Source of the DNA: a virus
DNA length: 64,000 nucleotides
Virus record (IMG/VR): IMGVR_UViG_3300030060_002342
Coordinates: 1 to 64,000 of that record
Direction: 5' to 3' (one strand)
Under the pieces are notes generated by a model. The model did not search any database and was not told the origin of the DNA. It saw nothing but the letters and a program-made list of their open reading frames with translations. Below are positions 8,139 through 15,759 of this stretch, piece by piece. How positions within the stretch are numbered: position 1 is the stretch's first letter; the number at the start of each line of letters is the position of its first letter. Position numbers and translations under genes: made by a program.

Positions 8139-10349
8139 TTAATCTATTATTGTTGATCTCATGCCAGATTGTTTATATCTAGCAAAATTTATGTTTAATT
8201 TTTGTTTTTCCACGTTAGCGCTTGGGTTGTATAAATGTCTATTACAAGCCATTACAGCTAATCCACTACTTATTGTAGCATCGTACTTTGTTCTATTGTT
8301 TATATCAAATTTAGCCCAGTCATTTAATGTTTCATTGAAATACATATTACCGTTTGAACCATCGGGTTTAGTACCTACGTTTTGCTGTATGTACATTTCA
8401 ATTGCTGCAGCGTGAGCTTGTTTTATATCTTCGCTAGAGTTTGGTATACCACCTATTTCTTTTTCAGCAACAGATAGTTTGTTCCATAATTTATCAGGTC
8501 TGTTCATTGAGTAACCTCTATAACCTCTACGTTTAAAATAATATAACAGTCTTGGTTTATTGTTCTCTGCTAATAGTGGCATACCATAAAATATGCAAGC
8601 CATTAACACATCTTCAAAAAATATCTCTGCAGTTTGTGGTCTAGCTATATATTCTAAAAAGAAATGATTAGGTGGACAATCTTCCATGCTAAACTTAGTT
8701 AAACCATGTAAAGAACCTTTAGATCCTTTACCATCAACTGTGCCTGATATATCGTAACTATCACAACCTAAAGCACCCATGTGCTCGTTACCAGGATGTT
8801 TTCTATTATTCTTTAATGTAATTTTGTTTTGTAAATGAACTGGTGGTGTCCAGGTAACTTTAAATCTACCTTTTTGATCTGGATAAAACATTACTGTTGA
8901 ATCCTTAACACCGTTGAGCCATTGAAAATTACCTACGGATATACCGTTATTAGCCTCTTCATTAAAATCTATCTGCTCGTATATCTTAACTAAATTAAAT
9001 ATACTATTTTTAGTTTCATCTCTGAAAGCATGTTCTTCAGTTCTTGGAAACTGTCTATAAAATTCGTTTAACGCATCTTGATCGTTACGTAAACCATCTG
9101 CTTCGTTTTGCCAGTGATCTATTACACCTATATCAATCCAATCACCATATGGTCCTTTTACTTCTTCTTCAGGTGTTTCAAAAACAGGTATACCATATTC
9201 ATCAATAAATCCTTCATAGTTCCACTCCATTGGTATAAAAAGACTGTATAAACCAGAATTAGTTTGGCCATTACGGTTTCGTTTATTAACATCTGAATCA
9301 TAGAACAACTTTTTAAACTCAGCACCACCCTTGTCTAGAGCGTTACTTGTTGAACCCATCATACACTTGCCAATAATTCTACTACCTAACCTTAATGTAG
9401 TTTTAGTTACACGCCAGTTATTTAATATGTTATTTGGTCTTTCCCATTTACCACTTTCGTCGTGTACTAATAGTTTTAGTTTTTCACCATCATAACTATT
9501 ATCACCTGTATTTTTCCAGTCTATCGTTGTATCAAGACCCGTAAGTTCTTCTGGCCTATCATCTACACTTGTTATCTTTCTTCTAGTTAATTTTGTAGCA
9601 GGTACTCTATACGCTAGCTCTGTTTTAGGTCGATCCATACCGTCTTGGATCGGTTTAAAAAAGAAAGGATAATTAACTGATATTGGTACTACTTTATCAG
9701 TAAACATCTTTTTCGCATCAGGACCAGACTTTGATAATATACCAAACCTAGCGTCACTTGATATTGTTGCCATGTTTACTGTTTCACCAGATGCCATAAA
9801 GGAGAAACCAGATCGTCTATTCTTGAGATAACACATGCCATAACATCGCTTATCTGCCTTGCAAGCTTCCCAGAATATATAGAATAACCTGTTTGCTTCT
9901 CTAAAATCTGGATTACCAACATCAATTTTTGACCATTGGAGATACATATAATGAGTACCAGTAATATAAGTCGGAACACCTTTGTTGTAAAACCAAAACC
10001 CGTTTTCTCTTTTTGTAAACTCATTTTCTATGTAGTCTACATATTTGTTTTTAAAGTCTTTCGGGTATTCACGCCAATCAAAAATAGTTTTAATTCTTTT
10101 TAGCTCTTTTGGGTACTCGGTAACTTGCCACTTATTTTTCTTAAACTTATGTATTTCTTTTGGCTCTTTTGGCAAAGCTATTTTCAAACCTTGTATGCTA
10201 TACACATCGCCGATCGTACCGTTCTTGCTTATAACAACTACATCATGTTCTTTGTTATAACCATATTCCCACTTCTTAGACTTGTTAAGTCTTTTAATAG
10301 TGTTTATTTTAATAGGCTTTACAACCTCATATAATGTTTGATTATACAT
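8139..10349 (-). CDS. terL: Terminase large subunit (packaging ATPase/nuclease)
   Basis: A 736-residue protein upstream of the portal gene. The N-terminal ATPase region contains CYLKNRRSGFSFMASGE around residue 165 in the Walker A position, and LKLLVHDESGKWE (Walker B-like with a following acidic residue) near residue 295. The C-terminal half holds Asp-bearing segments (GALGCDSYDISGTVDG near 535 and KYDATISSGLAVMA near 700) that fit an RNaseH-like nuclease. It would drive DNA packaging into the prohead. The P-loop lacks the usual G-K-T/S end, reading R-R-S-G-F-S, a deviation I associate with this phage group. It overlaps the upstream small gene by one base. Confidence 0.85.
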   Translation of the reverse strand: MYNQTLYEVVKPIKINTIKRLNKSKKWEYGYNKEHDVVVISKNGTIGDVYSIQGLKIALPKEPKEIHKFKKNKWQVTEYPKELKRIKTIFDWREYPKDFKNKYVDYIENEFTKRENGFWFYNKGVPTYITGTHYMYLQWSKIDVGNPDFREANRLFYIFWEACKADKRCYGMCYLKNRRSGFSFMASGETVNMATISSDARFGILSKSGPDAKKMFTDKVVPISVNYPFFFKPIQDGMDRPKTELAYRVPATKLTRRKITSVDDRPEELTGLDTTIDWKNTGDNSYDGEKLKLLVHDESGKWERPNNILNNWRVTKTTLRLGSRIIGKCMMGSTSNALDKGGAEFKKLFYDSDVNKRNRNGQTNSGLYSLFIPMEWNYEGFIDEYGIPVFETPEEEVKGPYGDWIDIGVIDHWQNEADGLRNDQDALNEFYRQFPRTEEHAFRDETKNSIFNLVKIYEQIDFNEEANNGISVGNFQWLNGVKDSTVMFYPDQKGRFKVTWTPPVHLQNKITLKNNRKHPGNEHMGALGCDSYDISGTVDGKGSKGSLHGLTKFSMEDCPPNHFFLEYIARPQTAEIFFEDVLMACIFYGMPLLAENNKPRLLYYFKRRGYRGYSMNRPDKLWNKLSVAEKEIGGIPNSSEDIKQAHAAAIEMYIQQNVGTKPDGSNGNMYFNETLNDWAKFDINNRTKYDATISSGLAVMACNRHLYNPSANVEKQKLNINFARYKQSGMRSTIID

Positions 10350-10624
10350 TACTTAGATCTTTTTTCAGCAAAACCAGAAAAAGATTGTTTTTCTTCTTCT
10401 TGTCTTACAACACCATCAAGCATATCTTGTTCTGCTTGTATTCTATTAAGTATTTCAAAAGCATCGAATATAGCTAGCTTTTTTGTTGCAGCTGCGTTTT
10501 TTAATCTATCAGCACTTATATCGTCGTCACTATCAACTATAGGTTCTTTAGCTACTTTTACTAATTCTTCTACAGCTTTATAACCAGCTTGGATTATATT
10601 CTTCTTCCTGTCCTTTGTATTCAT
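10349..10624 (-). CDS. Small helical protein, candidate terminase small subunit
   Basis: A 91-residue charged helical protein (MNTKDRKKNIIQAGYKAVEE; then SADRLKNAAATKKLAIFDAF and EILNRIQAEQDML). Its stop codon overlaps the terminase large-subunit start by one base, the usual place for a small terminase. No DNA-binding helix-turn-helix is obvious, so the assignment is positional. It could instead be a conserved accessory protein. It overlaps the end of the upstream GroES-like gene by 47 bp in another frame. Confidence 0.5.
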   Translation of the reverse strand: MNTKDRKKNIIQAGYKAVEELVKVAKEPIVDSDDDISADRLKNAAATKKLAIFDAFEILNRIQAEQDMLDGVVRQEEEKQSFSGFAEKRSK

Positions 10625-11159
10625 ATTGAATTGTAATAAATTTTGATAATACTCTATATAGTCTTTCGTTATCTATAATAAACTCATACTCACCGTTTGG
10701 TTTAAAACCAACTAACGATCCTTTTTTAACAGTACCATCACTATGCTTTACAATACCCATTAAGGGTTCTTCTTTTTGAACACTAAGATTATTGTATGGT
10801 TTTATAGGTTTTATAAAACAATATCCTTGTAGAGGTTTCCAAACATTATTTCTTTTGTAAGCAAATATTTGATCTTCAAAAACAAAATACATATCATCTT
10901 TGTAATATGATTTACTATTCTTTTCAACACCTCTAATATCTTTCCAGCGTCTAAAAACATTATGATGTACTATAACAGTATCACCTTTTTTTAATGTAGT
11001 TTTTTCAGCTACAGGTAAACCTACTATAATAGCTTCTCTGTTAACATGTTTATGTTGATAGTTGTCGCTATTTATTATTAGCTCCTTACCATCAACATCA
11101 ACAGTGTTATTATAACGTTTGCCCTTAGGCTTTATTATATAAGTAAATACAGACTTCAC
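10578..11159 (-). CDS. GroES-like (Cpn10-fold) phage protein
   Basis: A 193-residue protein (MKSVFTYIIKPKGKRYNNTV). The segment KKGDTVIVHHNVFRRWKDIRG near residues 57-77 and a second beta-rich half (GYCFIKPIKPY, GSLVGFKPNGEYEFIIDNER) resemble the duplicated Cpn10-like proteins of crAss-like and cyanophage genomes. A co-chaperonin-like fold is therefore likely. It could cap a GroEL ring during capsid or tail folding, or play a structural role. A separate, smaller GroES-like gene is encoded beside GroEL at 23714-23974, so this genome has two Cpn10-like genes. The start overlaps the upstream gene's stop. Confidence 0.6.
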   Translation of the reverse strand: MKSVFTYIIKPKGKRYNNTVDVDGKELIINSDNYQHKHVNREAIIVGLPVAEKTTLKKGDTVIVHHNVFRRWKDIRGVEKNSKSYYKDDMYFVFEDQIFAYKRNNVWKPLQGYCFIKPIKPYNNLSVQKEEPLMGIVKHSDGTVKKGSLVGFKPNGEYEFIIDNERLYRVLSKFITIQYEYKGQEEEYNPSWL

Positions 11160-11380
11160 TAATACTCTAAATTGTATTCTATAGCTATAGCCATATTTTT
11201 ATTAAAATCTTTCCATGGTAATACATCATTACCTTTTTTAATAAATATGCTAAACTTATCGTCTACTTCTATTATAGAATCTATAGTATGACCACCATAA
11301 ACCTCTTGGCCTACTGAGTAGTGCATAGCTTCGTTCTTATAGTCTTTACCTATGCTAATCTTTCTTATTAACGTCTCCAT
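11159..11380 (-). CDS. Small conserved hypothetical protein
   Basis: A 73-residue soluble protein (METLIRKISIGKDYKNEAMH) with a beta-rich centre, YSVGQEVYGGHTIDSIIEVD, resembling a small SH3/OB-like barrel. Start and stop overlap both neighbours (26 bp with the upstream coiled-coil gene, 1 bp with the GroES-like gene), indicating translational coupling in the late operon. I recognise no function. Confidence 0.6.
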   Translation of the reverse strand: METLIRKISIGKDYKNEAMHYSVGQEVYGGHTIDSIIEVDDKFSIFIKKGNDVLPWKDFNKNMAIAIEYNLEY

Positions 11381-11603
11381 CTCTTTCAGTTATTGTTCCA
11401 TCTTGTATACTGACGTTAACTGGACCATACTTCTTCTCTAAGTCTTGCTGAGCAACAATTACTTGTTGTCTTAAAACTTTAGCAGCGTCTACAGTCTCTG
11501 ACTTCTGTAACTCTAATACACCGATTTGAATTTGAGTTTGATTTAATTTACCTAACAAACCTCTTAGGTTGTCAAGTTCTTTTTTTGCTATTTTTTTTGC
11601 CAT
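11355..11603 (-). CDS. Small coiled-coil protein
   Basis: An 82-residue protein (MAKKIAKKELDNLRGLLGKL) with a single long helix, heptad-like through QTQIQIGVLELQKSETVDAA and VLRQQVIVAQQDLEKKYG, followed by a short beta-like tail. It resembles the small helical proteins commonly placed just upstream of terminase in podovirus late operons. Function unknown; an assembly chaperone or virion component is possible. Coding is supported by overlap with the next gene and by an A/T-rich start context. Confidence 0.6.
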   Translation of the reverse strand: MAKKIAKKELDNLRGLLGKLNQTQIQIGVLELQKSETVDAAKVLRQQVIVAQQDLEKKYGPVNVSIQDGTITERDGDVNKKD

Positions 11604-11653
11604 TTTATTTAATTTTATTTCACTTTTATATTATCACGCAATTGTCACGCTTT

Positions 11654-12565
11654 TTACTTCTTTGCTGGCCTATCATCAATAAACCAATTTTTATAAGGTT
11701 CTCTCTTTTTTAGTATATAATCTAAATAAGCATCAACCTTTTTCTTCCAGTCTTTATCTACAGCTGGATTTATAATACCTGATTTAGGTGAAGAAAACGT
11801 TTTGTTTATATACTCTTTTGCAATATTCTGATTATAAAACAACCAGTTGTTTATACAGTAAAAAGATCCTCTCTGTATATTTTGCCAAACATCTATTGGT
11901 GTTGTATATTTTCCTAATACTGTAGCGTATGCACAACTTTCACTTATATGTGTCGTGTAAACGTTTTTAGCTTTTTGTAAGTAATAATACATATCAGCGT
12001 GTCTAGGTAGTATACACTCTTCACCAAAAAAGTCTTTTAACTCACCTATTATTTGATGAGTTGTTATTGGATGTGGTTTAAAATAAACGTTATCACCGTG
12101 TTGTTTTTTAATCCACTTTAATCTATTCAAACATACGTTTTCTCTAACTTTGTTTGAACCAGGTAATATAACTAAATTATCTTTAGCTGGGTATTTACCT
12201 GTAACATCCTCTCTGTCTTCGTACTTATTGCTTTTAGCATTAACTACTTTATCTATTAAATAACCTGCATAATCTACAACAGGAAACCTTAGATCTTTAA
12301 CATCGTCAAACCAAGCGTCCATCATCTGTTCGTTTCTTAGTTTATAGTTGAGAGGTTGTAAATAAAAACTACCAGCATATTCTGTATAAGCTAGTGTTCT
12401 AAAGTGTGGCATTTCTTCTGCCATAACATCGTATGAGCATTTAACTCCTGCCTCACTACATCTTCTTATTACATAACCTTCAACTTGCTCAAGATCATAT
12501 AAGTCTTTTGATTTTTTTAAAGGACCTATTCTACCGTCTAGTTCCTTTTTATTAAACATTTCCAT
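11654..12565 (-). CDS. Glycosyltransferase-like protein (GT-B, capsule/CDP-glycerol type)
   Basis: A 303-residue soluble protein. The C-terminal half carries VYFKPHPITTHQIIGELKDF (around residue 160), then EECILPRHADMYYYLQKAKN and an Ser/Glu pair in TTHISESCAYATVLGK. The K-P-H-P followed by an acidic/Ser loop is typical of GT-B glycosyltransferases of the capsular polysaccharide, polysialyl/GT52 and CDP-glycerol transferase classes, where it binds the nucleotide-sugar phosphate. The gene is the last of a tightly spaced group that includes both Thr-rich proteins and two methyltransferase-like genes, so sugar transfer onto those proteins is an attractive but untested idea. Donor and acceptor are unknown. 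Confidence 0.55.
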   Translation of the reverse strand: MEMFNKKELDGRIGPLKKSKDLYDLEQVEGYVIRRCSEAGVKCSYDVMAEEMPHFRTLAYTEYAGSFYLQPLNYKLRNEQMMDAWFDDVKDLRFPVVDYAGYLIDKVVNAKSNKYEDREDVTGKYPAKDNLVILPGSNKVRENVCLNRLKWIKKQHGDNVYFKPHPITTHQIIGELKDFFGEECILPRHADMYYYLQKAKNVYTTHISESCAYATVLGKYTTPIDVWQNIQRGSFYCINNWLFYNQNIAKEYINKTFSSPKSGIINPAVDKDWKKKVDAYLDYILKKREPYKNWFIDDRPAKK

Positions 12566-12618
12566 ATAATTAAATTTAAATTTCTAGTATTTTTATAGTT
12601 ACACGTTTTTACACTTTT

Positions 12619-14682
12619 CTACCTACCCGAGCTAAATGGCTGCTCTCCAAGTTGACCAGCTTTTGTAGAAGGGTCATACCATGTTGTATTAGTCGCTGTA
12701 GTTGTGTTAAACGTAGTACTAAACGTTGTTATAGTATTAAACACTGTTAACGTTGTTGTATTAAACGTCGTTAGTGTACTAGTATTAAACGTAGTTGTTG
12801 TACTAGTTGAAGTACTTGTGTTAAAAGTAGTCAACGTACTTGTGTTAAATGTTGTTGTAGTACTTGTACTAGTATTGAATGTAGTTAACGTGCTTGTATT
12901 GAAAGTAGTAACCGTTATTGTACTAGTATTAAATGTAGTACTTGTGGTATAATCAGTCTGTGTTAACCTTTGCTCTATGGTATTCTTGTTAGTACTATAT
13001 TCTGTTGTTGTTTCTTTGCTGGTACTAAAAGTTGTAGTATATACAGTAGTAGTAGTAGTACTAGTATTAAACGTTGTAGTAGTTTGTGTTGATCTAGTAG
13101 TATTAAACGTTGTTAAGGTACTAGTGTTATACACAGTTATAGTTGTTCTAGTGGTATTAAAAGTTGTAGTTACATTTATAGGTGTAGTATTAAGCGTATT
13201 TCTTTGTGTCTCATACGTTGTGTTTGTACCTCTAACCGTACTAGTACTTCTTGATTCAGCTGTGGCTCTTATTGTAGCAAAAGTAGTTCCTATAGTTGTA
13301 TTAAACACAGTAACCGTAGATGTGTTAAATGTTGTAGTAGTAGTTTTGCTAGTATTAAATGTTGTAACTGTACTCTTAGATGTACTTACAACTGTAGATG
13401 TTCCTATACTTGTAGGTACTGTTGTGCCAAAACTAGTTGTTGTGTTTGTAGATGTATTAAACACCGTGGTTGTAGTATGGTTTGTTGCAAAAGTTGTACT
13501 AGTTTGTTTTGTAGTTGCAAACGTTGTTGTAAAGCTAGTTGTTGTAGATTTACTTGTATTATACTGAGTAATAGTTAAAGTACTTGTATTAAAAGTAGTT
13601 GTAGTACTCTTAGTAGTGTTAAACGTGGTACTAGTTGTATAAAGAGTTTGCGTTGATCTTTGCTCCGTTGTAGACTTAGTTGTTGCAAAAGTAGTAGTTC
13701 TACTTGTTAAAGTTTGCTTACTAGTATTAAAAGTTGTGACAGTAGCTGTACTAGTGTTAAATGCTGTTATAGTTCCAAATACAGTTACAGTACTTGTATT
13801 AAAAGTTGTTGTTCTAGCTGTAGAAAACGTAGTAGTAGTTGATCTGTTTGTAGTTCTACTAGTATTAAACGTTGTTGTTGTAGTATACGTGGTTTGAGTT
13901 AATCTTTGTTCAGTAGTACTTTTAGTTGTATTAAACGTTGTTGTCGTAGTAAACTCCGTTGTAGTTGTTGTATTAAATACAGTAAGTGTAGTTGTGGTTG
14001 TATTAAACGTTGTTGTGGTTGTATACGTAGTAGTTGTATTTCTTTGCTCTATTGTATTTCTATTAGTAGCAAATGTGGTAACAGTATTTTTATTTGTAGA
14101 TATAGTTGTAGTTCTACTAGTTAATGTAGACCTACTAGTATTAAAAGTAGTAGTAGTAGCAAATATTGTACTAGTGTTTCTACTTTCAAGTGTGTTTCTT
14201 GAGGTTTGTGTCGTTCTACTTTCAGCTGTGTTTCTTGATGTACCTGTGTTTCTAGTTTCAAGTGTACTTCTAGTTGTACCTCTTGATGTTGTAGTACCAA
14301 ATGTGGTTGTTGTATTTTTATCAGTAATTTTCTGAGTAGCAAACGTCGTAGTTGTGTTTCTTTGCTCTGTTGTTCCTCTTGATGTTATAGTGTTAAAAGA
14401 AGTAACAGAGTTACGATTAGTTTCTATTGATGTGCCAAATGTTGTAGTAGTGTCAAATAAAGTAGTTCTACTAGTATTAAACGTAGTATTTCTACTAGTA
14501 TTAAACGTGGTAACTCTATCAGTATTATACGTAGTATTAAAGCTAGTTGTTGTAGAGTACACCGTAGTAGTATTTCTACTTTCACCAGTAACGTTACTAG
14601 TATTTTCAACGTACTGTGTTATTGTAGCAAACGCAGTCGAAGTATTAAATACAGTAAGTGTAGCAGTACTAGTATTAGGCAT
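12619..14682 (-). CDS. Thr-rich alternating-repeat virion protein A
   Basis: A 687-residue protein, nearly all of it built from threonine-rich strands such as TTTFNTSTLTTFNTST. About 30 copies of F-N-T occur. Every second residue is Thr, Phe/Tyr, Arg, Lys or Glu, and the alternate positions carry Asn, Ser, Ala, Val or Thr. Spacings between successive aromatic residues are even throughout the stretches counted (4, 6, 8, 10, 12, 14, 16, 18 or 24), as expected for continuous beta-structure with one face of Thr and aromatics. There is no signal peptide. The last 20 residues (WYDPSTKAGQ...) are non-repetitive. The start overlaps the methyltransferase-like gene by 8 bp. A fibre or decoration role in the virion is inferred from the operon; no homologue is recognised. 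Confidence 0.85.
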   Translation of the reverse strand: MPNTSTATLTVFNTSTAFATITQYVENTSNVTGESRNTTTVYSTTTSFNTTYNTDRVTTFNTSRNTTFNTSRTTLFDTTTTFGTSIETNRNSVTSFNTITSRGTTEQRNTTTTFATQKITDKNTTTTFGTTTSRGTTRSTLETRNTGTSRNTAESRTTQTSRNTLESRNTSTIFATTTTFNTSRSTLTSRTTTISTNKNTVTTFATNRNTIEQRNTTTTYTTTTTFNTTTTTLTVFNTTTTTEFTTTTTFNTTKSTTEQRLTQTTYTTTTTFNTSRTTNRSTTTTFSTARTTTFNTSTVTVFGTITAFNTSTATVTTFNTSKQTLTSRTTTFATTKSTTEQRSTQTLYTTSTTFNTTKSTTTTFNTSTLTITQYNTSKSTTTSFTTTFATTKQTSTTFATNHTTTTVFNTSTNTTTSFGTTVPTSIGTSTVVSTSKSTVTTFNTSKTTTTTFNTSTVTVFNTTIGTTFATIRATAESRSTSTVRGTNTTYETQRNTLNTTPINVTTTFNTTRTTITVYNTSTLTTFNTTRSTQTTTTFNTSTTTTTVYTTTFSTSKETTTEYSTNKNTIEQRLTQTDYTTSTTFNTSTITVTTFNTSTLTTFNTSTSTTTTFNTSTLTTFNTSTSTSTTTTFNTSTLTTFNTTTLTVFNTITTFSTTFNTTTATNTTWYDPSTKAGQLGEQPFSSGR

Positions 14683-15190
14683 GTCTTATAATTTTATTTG
14701 TTAGTGGCCAAATCATTACACCATCATCTTTTAACTGAGGTGTATATAGGTTTGTCATTTTATTTGGCGTAATATCATCTACGTCTCCATAATATTCTAA
14801 TATAATTAAATCATATTTTTTAGTTCCACTATAAGCTTCACAATCTGAAGTTGATATTATATTTATATCTTCATGTAAATAATCTACATATTCAACTAAC
14901 TCAGGATCATCTTCAACAACATCTATAGTAGTATAGTTTTTATTTTGTCTTATGTACTCTGGTATAAGACCTAGGCCTAGCCCGATAACTAAAACATCAC
15001 CATACACTAAATTGTTAAAACAAGTGTTATAATTACAACCATCACAATCATTAAAATAACCTATAAGACAAGCTGTAAAGTTTTCATAGCCGCCATACCT
15101 ATTTTTATATTCGAGTATAGAATATCCGTAGGGTTTGGTTACCTTAAAATTTGTTGCATCAATAACACTTAAGTATTCTTCGTTTATCAT
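14675..15190 (-). CDS. SAM-dependent methyltransferase / spermidine-synthase-like protein
   Basis: A 171-residue protein. The nucleotide-binding Gly loop VLVIGLGLGLIPEYI (about residues 71-85) is followed by the acidic strand end IDVVEDDPELVEYV, as in class I Rossmann methyltransferases and spermidine synthases. YDLIILEYYGD marks strand 4. The N-terminal segment has four Cys in GYFNDCDGCNYNTCFNN (residues 44-60), which could bind metal. It overlaps the upstream methyltransferase-like gene by 4 bp and Thr-rich protein A by 8 bp, so all three are probably translated together. The substrate is unknown; a neighbour-encoded fibre protein is possible. Confidence 0.6.
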   Translation of the reverse strand: MINEEYLSVIDATNFKVTKPYGYSILEYKNRYGGYENFTACLIGYFNDCDGCNYNTCFNNLVYGDVLVIGLGLGLIPEYIRQNKNYTTIDVVEDDPELVEYVDYLHEDINIISTSDCEAYSGTKKYDLIILEYYGDVDDITPNKMTNLYTPQLKDDGVMIWPLTNKIIRHA

Positions 15191-15756
15191 ATTCTTTTAA
15201 CGGGTATTTTATATATTGAGTAATTGTAATAAGCATTTTTAGGTGGCTTAACGTTCATGTCATAAAACTTAACGTTATCCCAACCCATAGTATGAGTATC
15301 ACTACATAAATGATTCCACCAGCTAATTATACCCTTGTTCATCTTAGCTTCGCAAAATTGTTTAAACTTTGGCAAATCATCATCAGCGTATGTATCTATT
15401 AATATTACACTATATCCACTATCTTTTAAATTTATCCACTTGTCCTCGTGCAATATAACATTAGATTTATCTTTAGCCCAAGATCTTAACCTTGGTATTA
15501 TATCTTTATGGTTTTCACATATAGTATGTGAAGCTGGGTTTTTTGCTTGTATTTCATCTGATAATATACCCATGCCAAATCCACACTCTAAAACATGATC
15601 ACCTTCATTAACACATAGATCAGCTATTTTTTTCATTATAGGTTTTTCCCAATCCATCATAACTTCCCAAATACGACCACGATTAGATTCATAAAATGTT
15701 ATCTTATCGTGATCAAATTCTAGGCTTGCGTTTTGATATGCTTCTTGCAGCTTCAT
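15187..15756 (-). CDS. Class I methyltransferase, GAMT/RMT2-like
   Basis: A 189-residue protein. DWEKPIMKKIADLCVNEGDH leads into the SAM-binding loop VLECGFGMGILSDEIQ (about residues 55-70), then HTICENHKDIIPRLRSWA. This order (W-E-K-P-I-M, then the Gly loop, then E-x-H) closely resembles guanidinoacetate and protein-arginine N-methyltransferase 2 enzymes. A SAM-dependent N-methyltransferase is likely. Its gene sits 3 bp after Thr-rich protein B and overlaps the second methyltransferase-like gene. The target could be an Arg/Lys side chain in a virion protein or a small metabolite; the sequence does not decide. Confidence 0.7.
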   Translation of the reverse strand: MKLQEAYQNASLEFDHDKITFYESNRGRIWEVMMDWEKPIMKKIADLCVNEGDHVLECGFGMGILSDEIQAKNPASHTICENHKDIIPRLRSWAKDKSNVILHEDKWINLKDSGYSVILIDTYADDDLPKFKQFCEAKMNKGIISWWNHLCSDTHTMGWDNVKFYDMNVKPPKNAYYNYSIYKIPVKRI

Positions 15757-15759
15757 ATC

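Noticed and set aside
12704-14704. Long Val/Leu-rich plus-strand ORFs opposite Thr-rich protein A
   Set aside because: They are the reverse complement of Thr codons (ACN gives NGT, read as Val) and stay open only because the Thr-rich frame avoids antisense stops. No start context or neighbours support them.
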